Program-made: the position numbers and the translations under genes
Shown here: positions 9,780 through 17,881 of the stretch, in pieces
How positions within the stretch are numbered: position 1 is the stretch's first letter
How the letters are laid out: each line of letters starts with the position of its first letter
Source of the DNA: Lactococcus petauri
GTDB lineage: Bacteria > Bacillota > Bacilli > Lactobacillales > Streptococcaceae
Reading direction: 5' to 3'
Length of the DNA stretch: 64,000 nt
Assembly (NCBI RefSeq): GCF_002154895.1
Contig: NZ_MUIZ01000001.1
Span: forward strand, 186,001 to 250,000
Notes under the pieces: generated by a model
Seen by the model: the letters and a program-made list of their open reading frames with translations, nothing else
Told to the model about the DNA's origin: nothing
Databases searched by the model: none

Positions 9780-10670
9780 TTATGATGCAGTATGTGCTCT
9801 TTTCCTATATTCACTAGGGGATTTTCCATACCAATTTTTGAATTGGCGTGAGAAATGAGAGACATCTTGATATCCTATACATTCAGCAATCTCTTGTATA
9901 CTCATTTCTGGCTGATTGAGCAAATATTTTGCCTCATTAAATTTTAACTGATTTAAAAATTGTTTGGGCGAAATAAAATACATTTTTTTAAAAGTTTTCA
10001 GCATTGTTGAATCACTGATATTTAACGACCTCGCAACATGACTCAAGGACAGTAACTTTCTTCCTTCGTCAACAGGTTGATGAGTATATTTTACAAAATT
10101 ACTTTTAATAGTTTCAGCAATCATTTTCGCTAAAATAAGATGATTATCTCCGCTTTGTTGTGAAGACTCACAATCACTATAAGAAATCAAATGGATGATC
10201 AGCTCCAGTAATAATTTTTCTATTGTAAACTTATCCTGTAAAGAAAACTCTGGCTTATCGAGAATTTTAATATATTCTTGCAAGGTTTTCCGGATTTGGA
10301 TATGTGCAGCATTGTCTTTATTTAAAAGAATCGAACAATTAGTTATGAGTTTACGTTGCAATTCTGGGTTATCAATATCAAAATGGACGCAAAAATAAGA
10401 TAAGCCGTCTCCTAAATGACACGAATTTCGATGCAAAAGTCCAGGAGGAAATAAAAGAATATCGCCCTCCTTAAAATCAAAGTGATGTGTTGAAAGCTCC
10501 GTGTGTTGGATACCCTCAATAATAAAAAGAATTTCAAAAGCGAAATGGCGTTCCCAATCAACAGACCAACCAGCCGCTACTTTCTGCTTATGTCCGCCAA
10601 ATAACTTGATATTGTCATTAAACTCCGGCAATTTAGGAATGGTTTTTAACCAATTTGGTGTTGGGTGCAT
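9780..10670 (-). CDS. AraC-family regulator of the xyloside genes
   Basis: The 296-residue protein has an N-terminal cupin-like sensor (residues 30-100, including FKEGDILLFPPGLLH) and a C-terminal double HTH (about 195-290). The second helix-turn-helix shows the AraC signature IQEIAECIGYQDVSHFSRQF followed by GKSPSEYRK. It lies directly upstream of the GH43-MFS operon on the same strand but is separated by a terminator, so it most likely binds the inverted repeat before GH43 and activates it with sugar (inference). Confidence 0.88.
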   Translation of the reverse strand: MHPTPNWLKTIPKLPEFNDNIKLFGGHKQKVAAGWSVDWERHFAFEILFIIEGIQHTELSTHHFDFKEGDILLFPPGLLHRNSCHLGDGLSYFCVHFDIDNPELQRKLITNCSILLNKDNAAHIQIRKTLQEYIKILDKPEFSLQDKFTIEKLLLELIIHLISYSDCESSQQSGDNHLILAKMIAETIKSNFVKYTHQPVDEGRKLLSLSHVARSLNISDSTMLKTFKKMYFISPKQFLNQLKFNEAKYLLNQPEMSIQEIAECIGYQDVSHFSRQFKNWYGKSPSEYRKRAHTAS

Positions 10671-10782
10671 AGCGTCTTCTCCTTATTAACAAGCATTATG
10701 ACGATAATATTTTACTATATACTCCAAGTCTACCAGAATTTTGGAGACTTTCAAAAGCAAACCAAACTGATTTTCACATAAA

Positions 10783-10816
10783 AAAAACCAGACATTCTTT
10801 CTGGAAGAAGTCTGGT
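10783..10816 (-). terminator. nagA terminator
   Basis: CCAGAC and GTCTGG, extended by TTCTT/AAGAA, form a stem followed on the minus strand by eight T residues, about 25 nt after the nagA stop. Confidence 0.88.
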
Positions 10817-10838
10817 CGATTTATTCATATCATTTTTA

Positions 10839-11990
10839 TTAAGCTTGATATCGTTTTTCACCATCAAGATAAGTTGCAACAAGCTCAAGGTGTTCATCAA
10901 GAACGATAAAGTCTGCATCTAAACCTTCTTTGATTTGACCACAAACATCATCAATCTTCGTAGATTTAGCAGCATTCAAAGAAGCCATTTTTACAGCTTC
11001 AGCTGGTGTTGCAATTTGCCAATCTACAACATTTTTCACTGCATCTTTGAGCAAAAGAATAGAGCCAGCAAGGTTGCCCCCTTCTTTCAAACGTGCGGCA
11101 CCATCTTTAACGATTACTGGGAATTCGCCAAGGTAATACTCACCATCGCTTAATCCAGCAGCTCGCATTGAGTCTGTAATTAATACGACATGGTCTGTAC
11201 CTTTTTCGCGCATCAAAATCTGACATGCTTCTGGACGTACGTGGAAGCCATCACAAATCAATTCTGCATAAGTATTTGGCAAGTTGAAAACCGCACCAAC
11301 CATACCAGGCTCACGGTGATTAAGACCACGCATTCCATTAAAAGCATGTACCCACATTGTAGCTCCAGCTTGAACTGCTGCAACTGCATCTGCATAAGTT
11401 GCATTTGAGTGTCCAAGGGCGATTGTAAAGCCATGTTCTACCGCTTCTTTCACAAAGGCAGTTGAACCTTCACGTTCTGGTGCAATACCAATTTTGATAG
11501 GTAAACCTTTGGCTGCTTCACCATATTCAGCAAGTTCGCTATATGAAGGGTCGCGCATGTATTTAGGATTTTGAGCACCTTTAAATTCTTCCGTAAAGTA
11601 AGGACCTTCAAAGAAAAGACCACGGATTTTAGCACCAGCTGCTTTATCTACATTTGAACCAATTTCATCAGCGACTTCCAACAATTCTTCATGACTTGCA
11701 GTCACAGCTGTTGGGAAGAAACTTGTAACACCTGCTGCTAAAAGTCCTTCACTCATTGTTTGGACGATACCTTCGATTTTACGGTCATTAGTATCTGCTC
11801 CACCAAAACCGTGAATGTGTGTGTCTACCAGACCAGGAGCAATGGATTGACCTGAATAATCTAGAATATCAGCTCCAGCTGGAGCATCTGCTGCCCACTT
11901 TCCAAATTTGCCGTCTGTGATTTGCAGGAAACCACCTGTTTTCACTTCATAAGGATAGAAAAATTTGTCTGCTTTAATATAGTAAGTCAT
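10839..11990 (-). CDS. nagA: N-acetylglucosamine-6-phosphate deacetylase
   Basis: The 383-residue cytoplasmic amidohydrolase converts GlcNAc-6-phosphate to glucosamine-6-phosphate and acetate, feeding amino sugars to glycolysis or wall synthesis. It shows the metal site VDTHIHGFGG, the histidine motif ALGHSNATY and the catalytic aspartate in LITDSMRAAG. The ATG at 11990 follows GGAGGAA; 21 further upstream codons are open but lack a ribosome site. nagA stands alone here, with its own promoter and a NagR-like palindrome, and ends in a terminator. Confidence 0.95.
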   Translation of the reverse strand: MTYYIKADKFFYPYEVKTGGFLQITDGKFGKWAADAPAGADILDYSGQSIAPGLVDTHIHGFGGADTNDRKIEGIVQTMSEGLLAAGVTSFFPTAVTASHEELLEVADEIGSNVDKAAGAKIRGLFFEGPYFTEEFKGAQNPKYMRDPSYSELAEYGEAAKGLPIKIGIAPEREGSTAFVKEAVEHGFTIALGHSNATYADAVAAVQAGATMWVHAFNGMRGLNHREPGMVGAVFNLPNTYAELICDGFHVRPEACQILMREKGTDHVVLITDSMRAAGLSDGEYYLGEFPVIVKDGAARLKEGGNLAGSILLLKDAVKNVVDWQIATPAEAVKMASLNAAKSTKIDDVCGQIKEGLDADFIVLDEHLELVATYLDGEKRYQA

Positions 11991-12024
11991 AAAAGGGTTC
12001 CTCCGATACTTTGTATTCTCCAAC

Positions 12025-12053
12025 ATTTTAACACTCGGTACTAAAAAAGTCAA
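12025..12053 (-). promoter_or_regulatory. nagA promoter
   Basis: TTGACT and TAAAAT lie 17 nt apart, with TGT before the -10 (extended -10). The -35 lies inside the 3' arm of the telA terminator hairpin. Confidence 0.75.
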
Positions 12054-12083
12054 GAATTGGTATATATCAATACTTGACTTTTT
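12043..12083 (-). terminator. telA terminator overlapping the nagA promoter
   Basis: On the minus strand AAAAAGTCAAG and CTTGACTTTTTT form a long stem right after the telA stop, and T residues follow. The second arm contains the nagA -35. Confidence 0.8.
12056..12071 (-). promoter_or_regulatory. NagR/YvoA-like operator candidate
   Basis: ATTGGTATATATCAAT is a near-perfect palindrome just upstream of the nagA -35. It resembles the dre/NagR boxes of amino-sugar genes in Firmicutes (AATTGGTATA-type half sites, from memory). Binding by a GntR-family NagR would control nagA. Confidence 0.5.
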
Positions 12084-12085
12084 GC

Positions 12086-13258
12086 TTATTTTTTATTAGA
12101 AAGTTCGAGCAATTTTTGCTTAATTTCATCTTCCATTTTGACCAATTCTTGCTCAGTTTGCTGACGTTTTTGACGTCCGTCAGATTGGATGCGCATAGTT
12201 TCTTGAATTGTATCGATAAGATTTTGTTGTGTAACTTTTAATGTTTCCACATCAATAAGTCCACGTTCATTTTCTTCAGCTGCTTCAATCGTTGAAGATT
12301 TAAGCATTTCAGAATTCTTACGTAGAAGATCATTGGTTGTTTCTGAAACAATACGTTGACTCGCTAGAGCATCTTTTTGCTTCAATAGAGTCAAGGCAAT
12401 TGCGACTTGGTTTTTCCACAAAGGAATCGCTGTATTGATTGAGGTTTGAATTTTTTCTGCAAGCTCTTGATTTGTATTTTGAATCAAACGGATCTGGGGA
12501 GCTTGCTGAATCGTTAATTGACGCGCCAAACGCAAGTCGTGCGCCCGTTTATCTAAACGATTTTTATAAGCTTCAAGATCGCTTACCTTTTGAACTGCTA
12601 AAGCCCCATCATCACCAGCACCTTGAGCTTCTTGACGTGCTGCTGGTAGGATTTCTTGTTCTAGCTCTTCAATCTTAAATTCTGCTCCTGCAATGTAAAC
12701 ATTAAGGGCTTTAAAATAGTTGAGATTTTCATCATAAAGCTTATCAAGCATCTCATTGTCTTGAAGAAGCCCTTGTTGCTCATTATTAAGTTTTGCCGAA
12801 ATTTTATCAATTCCAGCACCAATTTTTTGGTACTTTTGAGTGACTTCAAAGATTGATTTTTTAACTTTTCCAAACATTTTTTGGAAAACACTTTTGTTTT
12901 CAGCAACAAGTTCGTTAGGATTTGCTTGTTGGAGATTGTACATCAAATCAGTCAAAGAGCCGCCGACATCTCCTAAATCTTGCGCCTGTACTTTATCCAA
13001 AACACTTTGTGAAAAAGCTGAAATCTTATCTTGCGCATTTGCCCCATAAGCAATCACAGACTGTGAGCTATTCTCATCGAGTTGTTTAGCCAGTTCCTTC
13101 GCTTTTTCACGCTCTTCTGGACTTAGAGCATCTATCGCGCGCAAAGAAGCTCTTTGATGCATATCAACAAGTTCTGTCTTTTGAGTTTCAGACAGCGCTT
13201 CTGCTTCTTTCACGATTTTATCATCATTAATTAATTCATCTAAAATAGGGTTTTCCAT
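12086..13258 (-). CDS. TelA-like toxic anion resistance protein
   Basis: The 390-residue, highly charged, mostly helical protein belongs to the TelA/KlaA family (YceH in B. subtilis), named after tellurite resistance but now linked to envelope stress. It has no signal peptide or membrane span and contains long coiled-coil stretches (about 130-260 and 320-385). I chose the ATG at 13258 because AAGGAG is 5 nt in front; a GTG two codons earlier overlaps that site. It is coupled with the xpaC-like gene (10-nt gap), the usual pairing for this family. Confidence 0.85.
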   Translation of the reverse strand: MENPILDELINDDKIVKEAEALSETQKTELVDMHQRASLRAIDALSPEEREKAKELAKQLDENSSQSVIAYGANAQDKISAFSQSVLDKVQAQDLGDVGGSLTDLMYNLQQANPNELVAENKSVFQKMFGKVKKSIFEVTQKYQKIGAGIDKISAKLNNEQQGLLQDNEMLDKLYDENLNYFKALNVYIAGAEFKIEELEQEILPAARQEAQGAGDDGALAVQKVSDLEAYKNRLDKRAHDLRLARQLTIQQAPQIRLIQNTNQELAEKIQTSINTAIPLWKNQVAIALTLLKQKDALASQRIVSETTNDLLRKNSEMLKSSTIEAAEENERGLIDVETLKVTQQNLIDTIQETMRIQSDGRQKRQQTEQELVKMEDEIKQKLLELSNKK

Positions 13259-13267
13259 TCTCACTCC

Positions 13268-13846
13268 TTAATCAAACTTTACTTCATGCTTAATAACATT
13301 GACATCATCCATCAAAACTTCATGATAATTTTTCGAGATATTTGTTGCCAGTGTCTTAATCAGAAGCAGTGTTTCATCCATATCACGACTAACATCATCA
13401 GACTTAACAGATTGTTTTTGCATTTCCAGATATTTCTCTGTTAATTTTACCATATTGGGCAAATCTTTATAGAGAAAATCATTCTGTTTTGTCAATTGTG
13501 TTGGGTTTTGCACGATATGTTTGAAGAGGAGTTTACTTGCTTCAAGGCCACCTGTGACAGATTCCACAACTTGTAGCTCGTCATTTTTCTTCGTATTTGC
13601 TTCCCATTTTTCAATGTTTTCTTTAGCATCTGCTAAAGTGTCACGAAAAATTTCGATGTCACTCTCAGAAAGTCCTGCTTCTTGATAGCGTTGTATATTT
13701 TCTTTACGCGGTGGTTTTTTTGCTGTTTTATTCTTTTTATTCGATTTGTTTCTCATTAAGCTAATCAGCCAAAGTGCCACTAGTAGAATTAGAATTGTTC
13801 GTATGAATCCATGCATTCCACCCATCATCATTCCTGTCATATGCAT
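13268..13846 (-). CDS. XpaC-like membrane-anchored protein
   Basis: The 192-residue protein starts with a Met/Gly-rich stretch, then one membrane segment (about 14-30: FIRTILILLVALWLISLM), a basic linker and a helical cytoplasmic domain. It matches the XpaC family (5-bromo-4-chloroindolyl phosphate hydrolysis protein), commonly encoded next to telA. The biochemical role is unclear. It is the first gene of a two-gene operon with telA. Confidence 0.75.
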   Translation of the reverse strand: MHMTGMMMGGMHGFIRTILILLVALWLISLMRNKSNKKNKTAKKPPRKENIQRYQEAGLSESDIEIFRDTLADAKENIEKWEANTKKNDELQVVESVTGGLEASKLLFKHIVQNPTQLTKQNDFLYKDLPNMVKLTEKYLEMQKQSVKSDDVSRDMDETLLLIKTLATNISKNYHEVLMDDVNVIKHEVKFD

Positions 13847-14095
13847 TTTTAGCCTCCATTCTTGTTTTCCTGTTATAACAAGCTTTCTTTACTTATTTCA
13901 TCAGCCAACTGGCTATACTTTAATTTTATCATATTCTGAAGGAAACTTTTCAGACTTTCGTATGATTTCTAATTTGAGATAAGAGTGCTTATCGTAAGAT
14001 TATAAGCTCGATTTTTGAAGACTGAAGATATAATTTTTCGTAAGAAAAAAAAGAGAAAAAAGTTTTTTCATTCCTTTTTCTCAAACATATCTCTT

Positions 14096-14284
14096 TTATA
14101 CTTCTTTATTTGTGGTCTGGCTTGGTTTCTGTGTTCTTTTAGGCAGTGAAAAGTAAAGATTGAATAGTAAAACAACAGCAATTACGAGGGATACATAAGG
14201 ATTGCTGTTGTAAAATATAAAATTTATTCCAATAGCAATAAGTGAAAGTAACGTGATCAATAGGTTAATATGTTTTTTAGTCAT
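14096..14284 (-). CDS. Small two-span membrane protein
   Basis: The 62-residue protein has two hydrophobic segments (about 8-25 and 31-47), with positive ends (MTKKH, KRTQK). I recognise no family. It lies alone between the xpaC operon and the broken small membrane gene, in a stretch of small accessory genes. Confidence 0.55.
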   Translation of the reverse strand: MTKKHINLLITLLSLIAIGINFIFYNSNPYVSLVIAVVLLFNLYFSLPKRTQKPSQTTNKEV

Positions 14285-14354
14285 GAATTAGTGTTCCTTT
14301 TATTTTGAGAGTTCATCACACTTTAGTGAAAAAACTGAAAATTCAGCGTAAATT

Positions 14355-14606
14355 TTAAGAAAGAGTATCGTTCGTTTCATTCTCTTTTAAGGTTGAAAGG
14401 GCGTACTGTGAAATGCAAATAATTATTACAAAACCTATAATTTTAAGCAAAAGACTTAATGGCGCAAATAAGTACAATAAAATTATTGCTACTATTTCAC
14501 AACTATAAATAATAAATTTCATGATTTTTTTCCAATCTTTTTAATAACTCTGAACACCTAGAGATGTTCGTTTTTTTATTTTATAAGGATTTTTAGGATT
14601 TGCCAT
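14355..14606 (-). pseudogene. Small membrane protein gene interrupted by a stop codon
   Basis: An ATG at 14606 opens a frame that would encode 83 residues: a basic N-terminal part of 21 residues, an in-frame TAA at 14541-14543, then KDWKKI and a 55-residue part with two hydrophobic segments (from MKFIIYSCEIVAIILLYLFA). The 55-residue part alone could start at 14522 behind GGAAAAAAATC. GGGAGG precedes the first start, and an extended -10 lies near 14650. Directly before the ATG is the minimal frame ATGTAATG (start, stop, start overlapping). It may be one gene broken by a nonsense mutation or two short genes. Confidence 0.5.
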
Positions 14607-14647
14607 TACATAGAACTACCTCCCTAGAAAAGGAGTTAATACTTCCA

Positions 14648-14656
14648 ATTATAACA
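14648..14656 (-). promoter_or_regulatory. Extended -10 upstream of the broken small gene
   Basis: TGTTATAAT on the minus strand, about 40 nt before the start codon. No good -35 is visible. The rest of the 14607-14806 stretch holds nothing else I can identify. Confidence 0.5.
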
Positions 14657-14806
14657 TCAATAAATGTAACTATCCTTTTTCACTCGTAGAAACATTTCAA
14701 TGTGTAAAAGTGATGTACAGCACTCATATTTATTAGAACACTACTTTAATCAAGAGGTGCATGATAAAAATGTAAACCTCAAGTAAATATCTCGAAAATA
14801 ATAGTT

Positions 14807-15490
14807 TTAAATCTTAAATTCCTTAATCTTATCAACCTTCATTCCTTCTTTATCAGTAACAAATGTCCATCTTTGTTTAAATTTTTGTTGATAATTGGGA
14901 AGACCTTTTAGTATTTGTTGAGTATCCTTATCTATTACGTAATCAACAGCTTTAAAAGATATATCTATCTCGAAAGTGTTAGATTTTTTCCAGTATAGGC
15001 GACTGAGTCCTTCGATTTCAATATTTTCTGTGTGATTTATTTTTCGCTTATCTAAGTAGCTTAACAAAGTTTTAGTATGCTTGGTATAAAGTTTTTCGCT
15101 ATATAACTGCGATACTCTTGATATATCCTGTGTATTCCAAGCATCTTGAATAGATAAGAACTGTTTCTTTATGGCATTAGAAAGTTCCATATCATCAATA
15201 TGAACTCCCTCAGTATATATTTCCTTAGGTTTAATAACTGCACTAATAGCTATGATAATACCAAGACCTACAAGAGAAAGCATAAGCTTTACTTTATTTG
15301 ATATACCACCTTCCACACTTGATGGTGAGTTATTACTAGTGTGAATGCCTCCAGTCCCTCCATGGAAACCTCCACCACCCGTAGTTCCACCTCCATGGAA
15401 GCCCCCAGCTAATGCCAGAACATGGGGAGCAAAGATGATGAAGAAACTCATTACTAGAAGAGCAATAAATATTTTTTGTTTTTTTATCAT
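14807..15490 (-). CDS. Tim44-like domain membrane protein
   Basis: The 227-residue protein begins with a signal-like helix (7-27), a Gly/His-rich stretch (GGFHGGGTTGGGGFHGG, about 29-45) and a second hydrophobic segment (about 68-85). The C-terminal 130 residues resemble Tim44-like/NTF2-fold domains (LSNAIKKQFLSIQDAWNTQD). Proteins of this layout occur widely in Firmicutes with unknown function. The ribosome site is weak (an A-rich leader). Confidence 0.65.
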   Translation of the reverse strand: MIKKQKIFIALLVMSFFIIFAPHVLALAGGFHGGGTTGGGGFHGGTGGIHTSNNSPSSVEGGISNKVKLMLSLVGLGIIIAISAVIKPKEIYTEGVHIDDMELSNAIKKQFLSIQDAWNTQDISRVSQLYSEKLYTKHTKTLLSYLDKRKINHTENIEIEGLSRLYWKKSNTFEIDISFKAVDYVIDKDTQQILKGLPNYQQKFKQRWTFVTDKEGMKVDKIKEFKI

Positions 15491-15550
15491 TTTTTTATTC
15501 TAGAAGCTCAATCAGTAAAGTGATACGATACATATATAGAACCTTTATAG

Positions 15551-15934
15551 CTAAGAGATATCAAATCCATTTCTCTTAGCATTATAACTCATTATGAGTT
15601 GAAGCAATTTTTTATACTCAAGCTCTGGCATATCGTAGGGGATCTTGAGTGACCCTTTTCCAAATTCAAGACCATAATCAGTAAAATCGTTTTCTTCCAT
15701 ACCTTGTGTTCCATAAATACCTAACCAGCCCTTATTAGCCATTAGTAAAAAAAGTTGTTGTGTCGCTTTCTTGGCCTGTTTAGGGTAAAAACCTGGCATT
15801 GCATAAGAAACACGTTCTTGCACATCAGGATAGATAGTATGGACCAACTGTCGTGTAAGTCGCATTCTCGCAAGTTTTTCTTCACTTAAGTCATTATCAT
15901 TAAAGTAAGCTTCAAAAGGTTGTGCTTTTTTCAT
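15551..15934 (-). CDS. DUF1801 (YdhG-like) protein
   Basis: The 127-residue soluble protein shows features of the DUF1801/YdhG family: RVSYAMPGFYPKQ near residue 42, LFLLMANKGWLGIYG near 61-75 and KGSLKIPYD near 93-101. Members include the frataxin-like iron chaperone Fra/YdhG of B. subtilis, but an iron role here is only inference. It stands alone between a Tim44-like gene and small membrane protein genes. Confidence 0.75.
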   Translation of the reverse strand: MKKAQPFEAYFNDNDLSEEKLARMRLTRQLVHTIYPDVQERVSYAMPGFYPKQAKKATQQLFLLMANKGWLGIYGTQGMEENDFTDYGLEFGKGSLKIPYDMPELEYKKLLQLIMSYNAKRNGFDIS

Positions 15935-15988
15935 TTTAATTTATTCCTTCCACAACTTCTATTTCATAAGTAATTGTTAATACTATTA

Positions 15989-16357
15989 TTAATCCTTGAC
16001 ACTCATTCCACTGCCAATCCAAGTCAAGATTCCTCCAACAAAGCCTAAAAATGGAAACAATCCAAATATTCCGCCCAAGATAAAATAAAAACCTGCACGC
16101 CTAGTATCTTTTTCTGTTGAAGATTTACGGTCAACAACCCCCATAATAATCAAAATAATACTAATAATTACTGTTACACCAAACATACCTAATAATAATT
16201 GAAGATTCCAGTTCTCTGGTACGTGTCCGTGAATCCCATTAAAGTATGGATTAGTATTCCAGAAAAGTTGAAAGCCAAAAAGAGACAACACAATGAGGAC
16301 ACTGCCTAAAAAGGCACTCATTACTGCATTTATTAAACTCATTTTTTTATTTTCCAT
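15989..16357 (-). CDS. Small membrane protein, DUF4064-like
   Basis: The 122-residue protein from the ATG at 16357 (AAGGAGGAAGAG in front) has three or four hydrophobic segments: 10-27, 49-68 and 82-118, the last Gly/Phe-rich. The frame is open 16 codons further, but these codons contain the ribosome site. The layout resembles DUF4064 membrane proteins, with low certainty. It follows the next gene upstream with a gap of about 48 nt, so both are likely one transcript. Confidence 0.6.
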   Translation of the reverse strand: MENKKMSLINAVMSAFLGSVLIVLSLFGFQLFWNTNPYFNGIHGHVPENWNLQLLLGMFGVTVIISIILIIMGVVDRKSSTEKDTRRAGFYFILGGIFGLFPFLGFVGGILTWIGSGMSVKD

Positions 16358-16404
16358 TTTCTCTTCCTCCTTGACTTTCTTGTTTTTCTTTTTGGCTGTG
16401 AGCA

Positions 16405-16830
16405 CTAATTTCCTGTAAAATTAACAGTATAAATAAGGTAATCTTCTTTATAAAATTCTACTTTAGTGTCAAGATTCATTTTTTTGACGGCACATCTGTC
16501 ATAATTTGTTTTACCATAAACAGATTTTGCTAATCGTTCCAGATCTTTGGTAGAAGCATTTTTGATATTTATCATAGGAGTGCTTAAGGCATCCCATGAT
16601 AAACTCGAACTGTCCTTATCCTGCTGAATCTTAGCGCCTCGCATCTGTGGATCGTTAATAATGTCCGTAATATTTTGTTGGCTATACATTTTGGCGCTTA
16701 TATCCGTCAATGCAAAAGAACCCAACACTAATAAAAGTGGGCTGAAATAAATCAATAGGGCAGCAACTAGGATTATCAAAAGAGAGCGAATAGATACTGA
16801 AATTTTTGCACTTGTTTTTTTAATTTTAAT
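16405..16830 (-). CDS. Membrane-anchored protein, probable ATT start
   Basis: The frame has no ATG or GTG. The first conventional start is a TTG at 16779, inside the membrane segment and without a ribosome site. AAGGAG (16838-16843) stands 7 nt before an ATT at 16830, which would give 141 residues with a basic N-terminus (IKIKKTSAKI) before the hydrophobic span, a sensible topology. The outer part (about 110 residues) has no known motif. If ATT is not used, the protein starts at 16779 (124 residues). Confidence 0.55.
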   Translation of the reverse strand: MKIKKTSAKISVSIRSLLIILVAALLIYFSPLLLVLGSFALTDISAKMYSQQNITDIINDPQMRGAKIQQDKDSSSLSWDALSTPMINIKNASTKDLERLAKSVYGKTNYDRCAVKKMNLDTKVEFYKEDYLIYTVNFTGN

Positions 16831-16848
16831 AATATAACTCCTTATAAT

Positions 16849-17217
16849 TTAGAGTTCAATCAGCACATTTTTAGCCTTTAAGTTATCCAGGCATTCTATC
16901 AAATAATCTACATTATGCTCTGGATAAATAGGAACAGTCAAAGACATAGTCTCCAGTGACTCATAACTTGAACAATGGTTTCCACGGTACAAGGGACTTT
17001 CCCATTCCTTAGCCGGTTTGTATCCTCTTCGCTTCATTTCCTCCATAACTTGTTGATGATATTGAAATAATTTATAGGGTGAATAATCAAAAACATAATT
17101 TACAGTCGCGTGTGGCTTGCCCCAGCCTCTCCCTCTCAAAGCACAGCATTCTCTGTGCTGTCCAAGCAATTGCATCCGCGGAAGATGCTTTATTAAATCT
17201 TCGTGCCATAACCTCAT
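16849..17217 (-). CDS. Pyrimidine dimer DNA glycosylase-like (TIGR02328/PF03013)
   Basis: The 122-residue protein opens MRLWHEDLIKHLPRMQLLGQ and continues HRECCALRGRGWGKPHATV, the pattern of the small Pyr_excise family related to T4 endonuclease V, which cuts DNA at UV-induced dimers. In many Firmicutes these are annotated TIGR02328. Catalysis is not proven for this branch. The stop overlaps the region before the ATT-start gene, so the two may share a transcript. Confidence 0.7.
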   Translation of the reverse strand: MRLWHEDLIKHLPRMQLLGQHRECCALRGRGWGKPHATVNYVFDYSPYKLFQYHQQVMEEMKRRGYKPAKEWESPLYRGNHCSSYESLETMSLTVPIYPEHNVDYLIECLDNLKAKNVLIEL

Positions 17218-17264
17218 CTCTCATCTCCTTCTTCCAGATTATTATTCCTCCTATTTTAGATCAA

Positions 17265-17564
17265 TCATAAAGGTCGATTTATCCCCAGCGGAACACTTCC
17301 AAAAGGCAAAATTTCATAAAGCCTTTCAGGAATTTGTTGACTAAATTTTCTTGCATTTGGCGATAATTTTCCGTTTAAGGCAAGCAAGGTAAAGCTCACT
17401 TGAATACGTTGAACTATCTGCGGGACATAGTCACCGCTCTCTATCAAGTTTTTCGCCTTAGTCAGTACTTCCCGTTCTTGGATCGTCAAGGATTCGTCCA
17501 ATATTAATCGATAAATATCGTTTAAAATCTGTTCTTCACGTGCGGATAATTTTACCTTTTTCAT
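17265..17564 (-). CDS. Bacteriocin immunity protein (enterocin A immunity-like)
   Basis: The 99-residue, highly helical protein without a membrane span fits the four-helix bundle of class IIa immunity proteins (EntA_Immun family): ILNDIYRLILDESLTIQERE near 13-32 and IQVSFTLLALNGKLSPNA near 54-71. Such proteins protect the cell from pediocin-like bacteriocins at the mannose PTS. No bacteriocin precursor or export gene is beside it, so it is an orphan immunity gene. Confidence 0.7.
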   Translation of the reverse strand: MKKVKLSAREEQILNDIYRLILDESLTIQEREVLTKAKNLIESGDYVPQIVQRIQVSFTLLALNGKLSPNARKFSQQIPERLYEILPFGSVPLGINRPL

Positions 17565-17596
17565 AAGTGAACTCCTTTTGAAAAGCCTGTTTTGAT

Positions 17597-17881
17597 TTAT
17601 TTGAGCAAGGTTTTAAAAATCAGAACCACTAAAATTAAATCAATAGCCAAGCCAAGATACCATGAAACGATAAAATATGTTTTTTGTGTTTTATGTCGAC
17701 AAATTTTTCCACCTAGAAATGCGCCTAAACCACCGCCCAATATTGCCTGGGAAATAAGCACCTTCTCAGGAATCCGCCACAAATGATGTTGCGCCTTGTA
17801 TTTGTCAATAGCATAAAACAAAAAGACAATAATGTTCCAAATAATAAGTGCTGTTAAAATAAGAAGTCCTGTTGTTGTCAT
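17597..17881 (-). CDS. DUF1294 membrane protein
   Basis: The 94-residue protein has the DUF1294 pattern: a first membrane helix (about 5-23), the motif FYAIDKYKAQHHLWRIPE, a glycine-rich helix (ILGGGLGAFLGGKICRHKT) and a last hydrophobic helix. The ATG at 17881 is preferred to 23 further open codons because the family starts at the first helix; the ribosome site GAAAGATAACA is modest. Function unknown. Confidence 0.8.
   Translation of the reverse strand: MTTTGLLILTALIIWNIIVFLFYAIDKYKAQHHLWRIPEKVLISQAILGGGLGAFLGGKICRHKTQKTYFIVSWYLGLAIDLILVVLIFKTLLK

Noticed and set aside
14540-14580. Hairpin GAACA/TGTTC followed by T residues on the plus strand, as a terminator
   Set aside because: No plus-strand gene lies upstream, and on the minus strand it falls inside the broken small gene.
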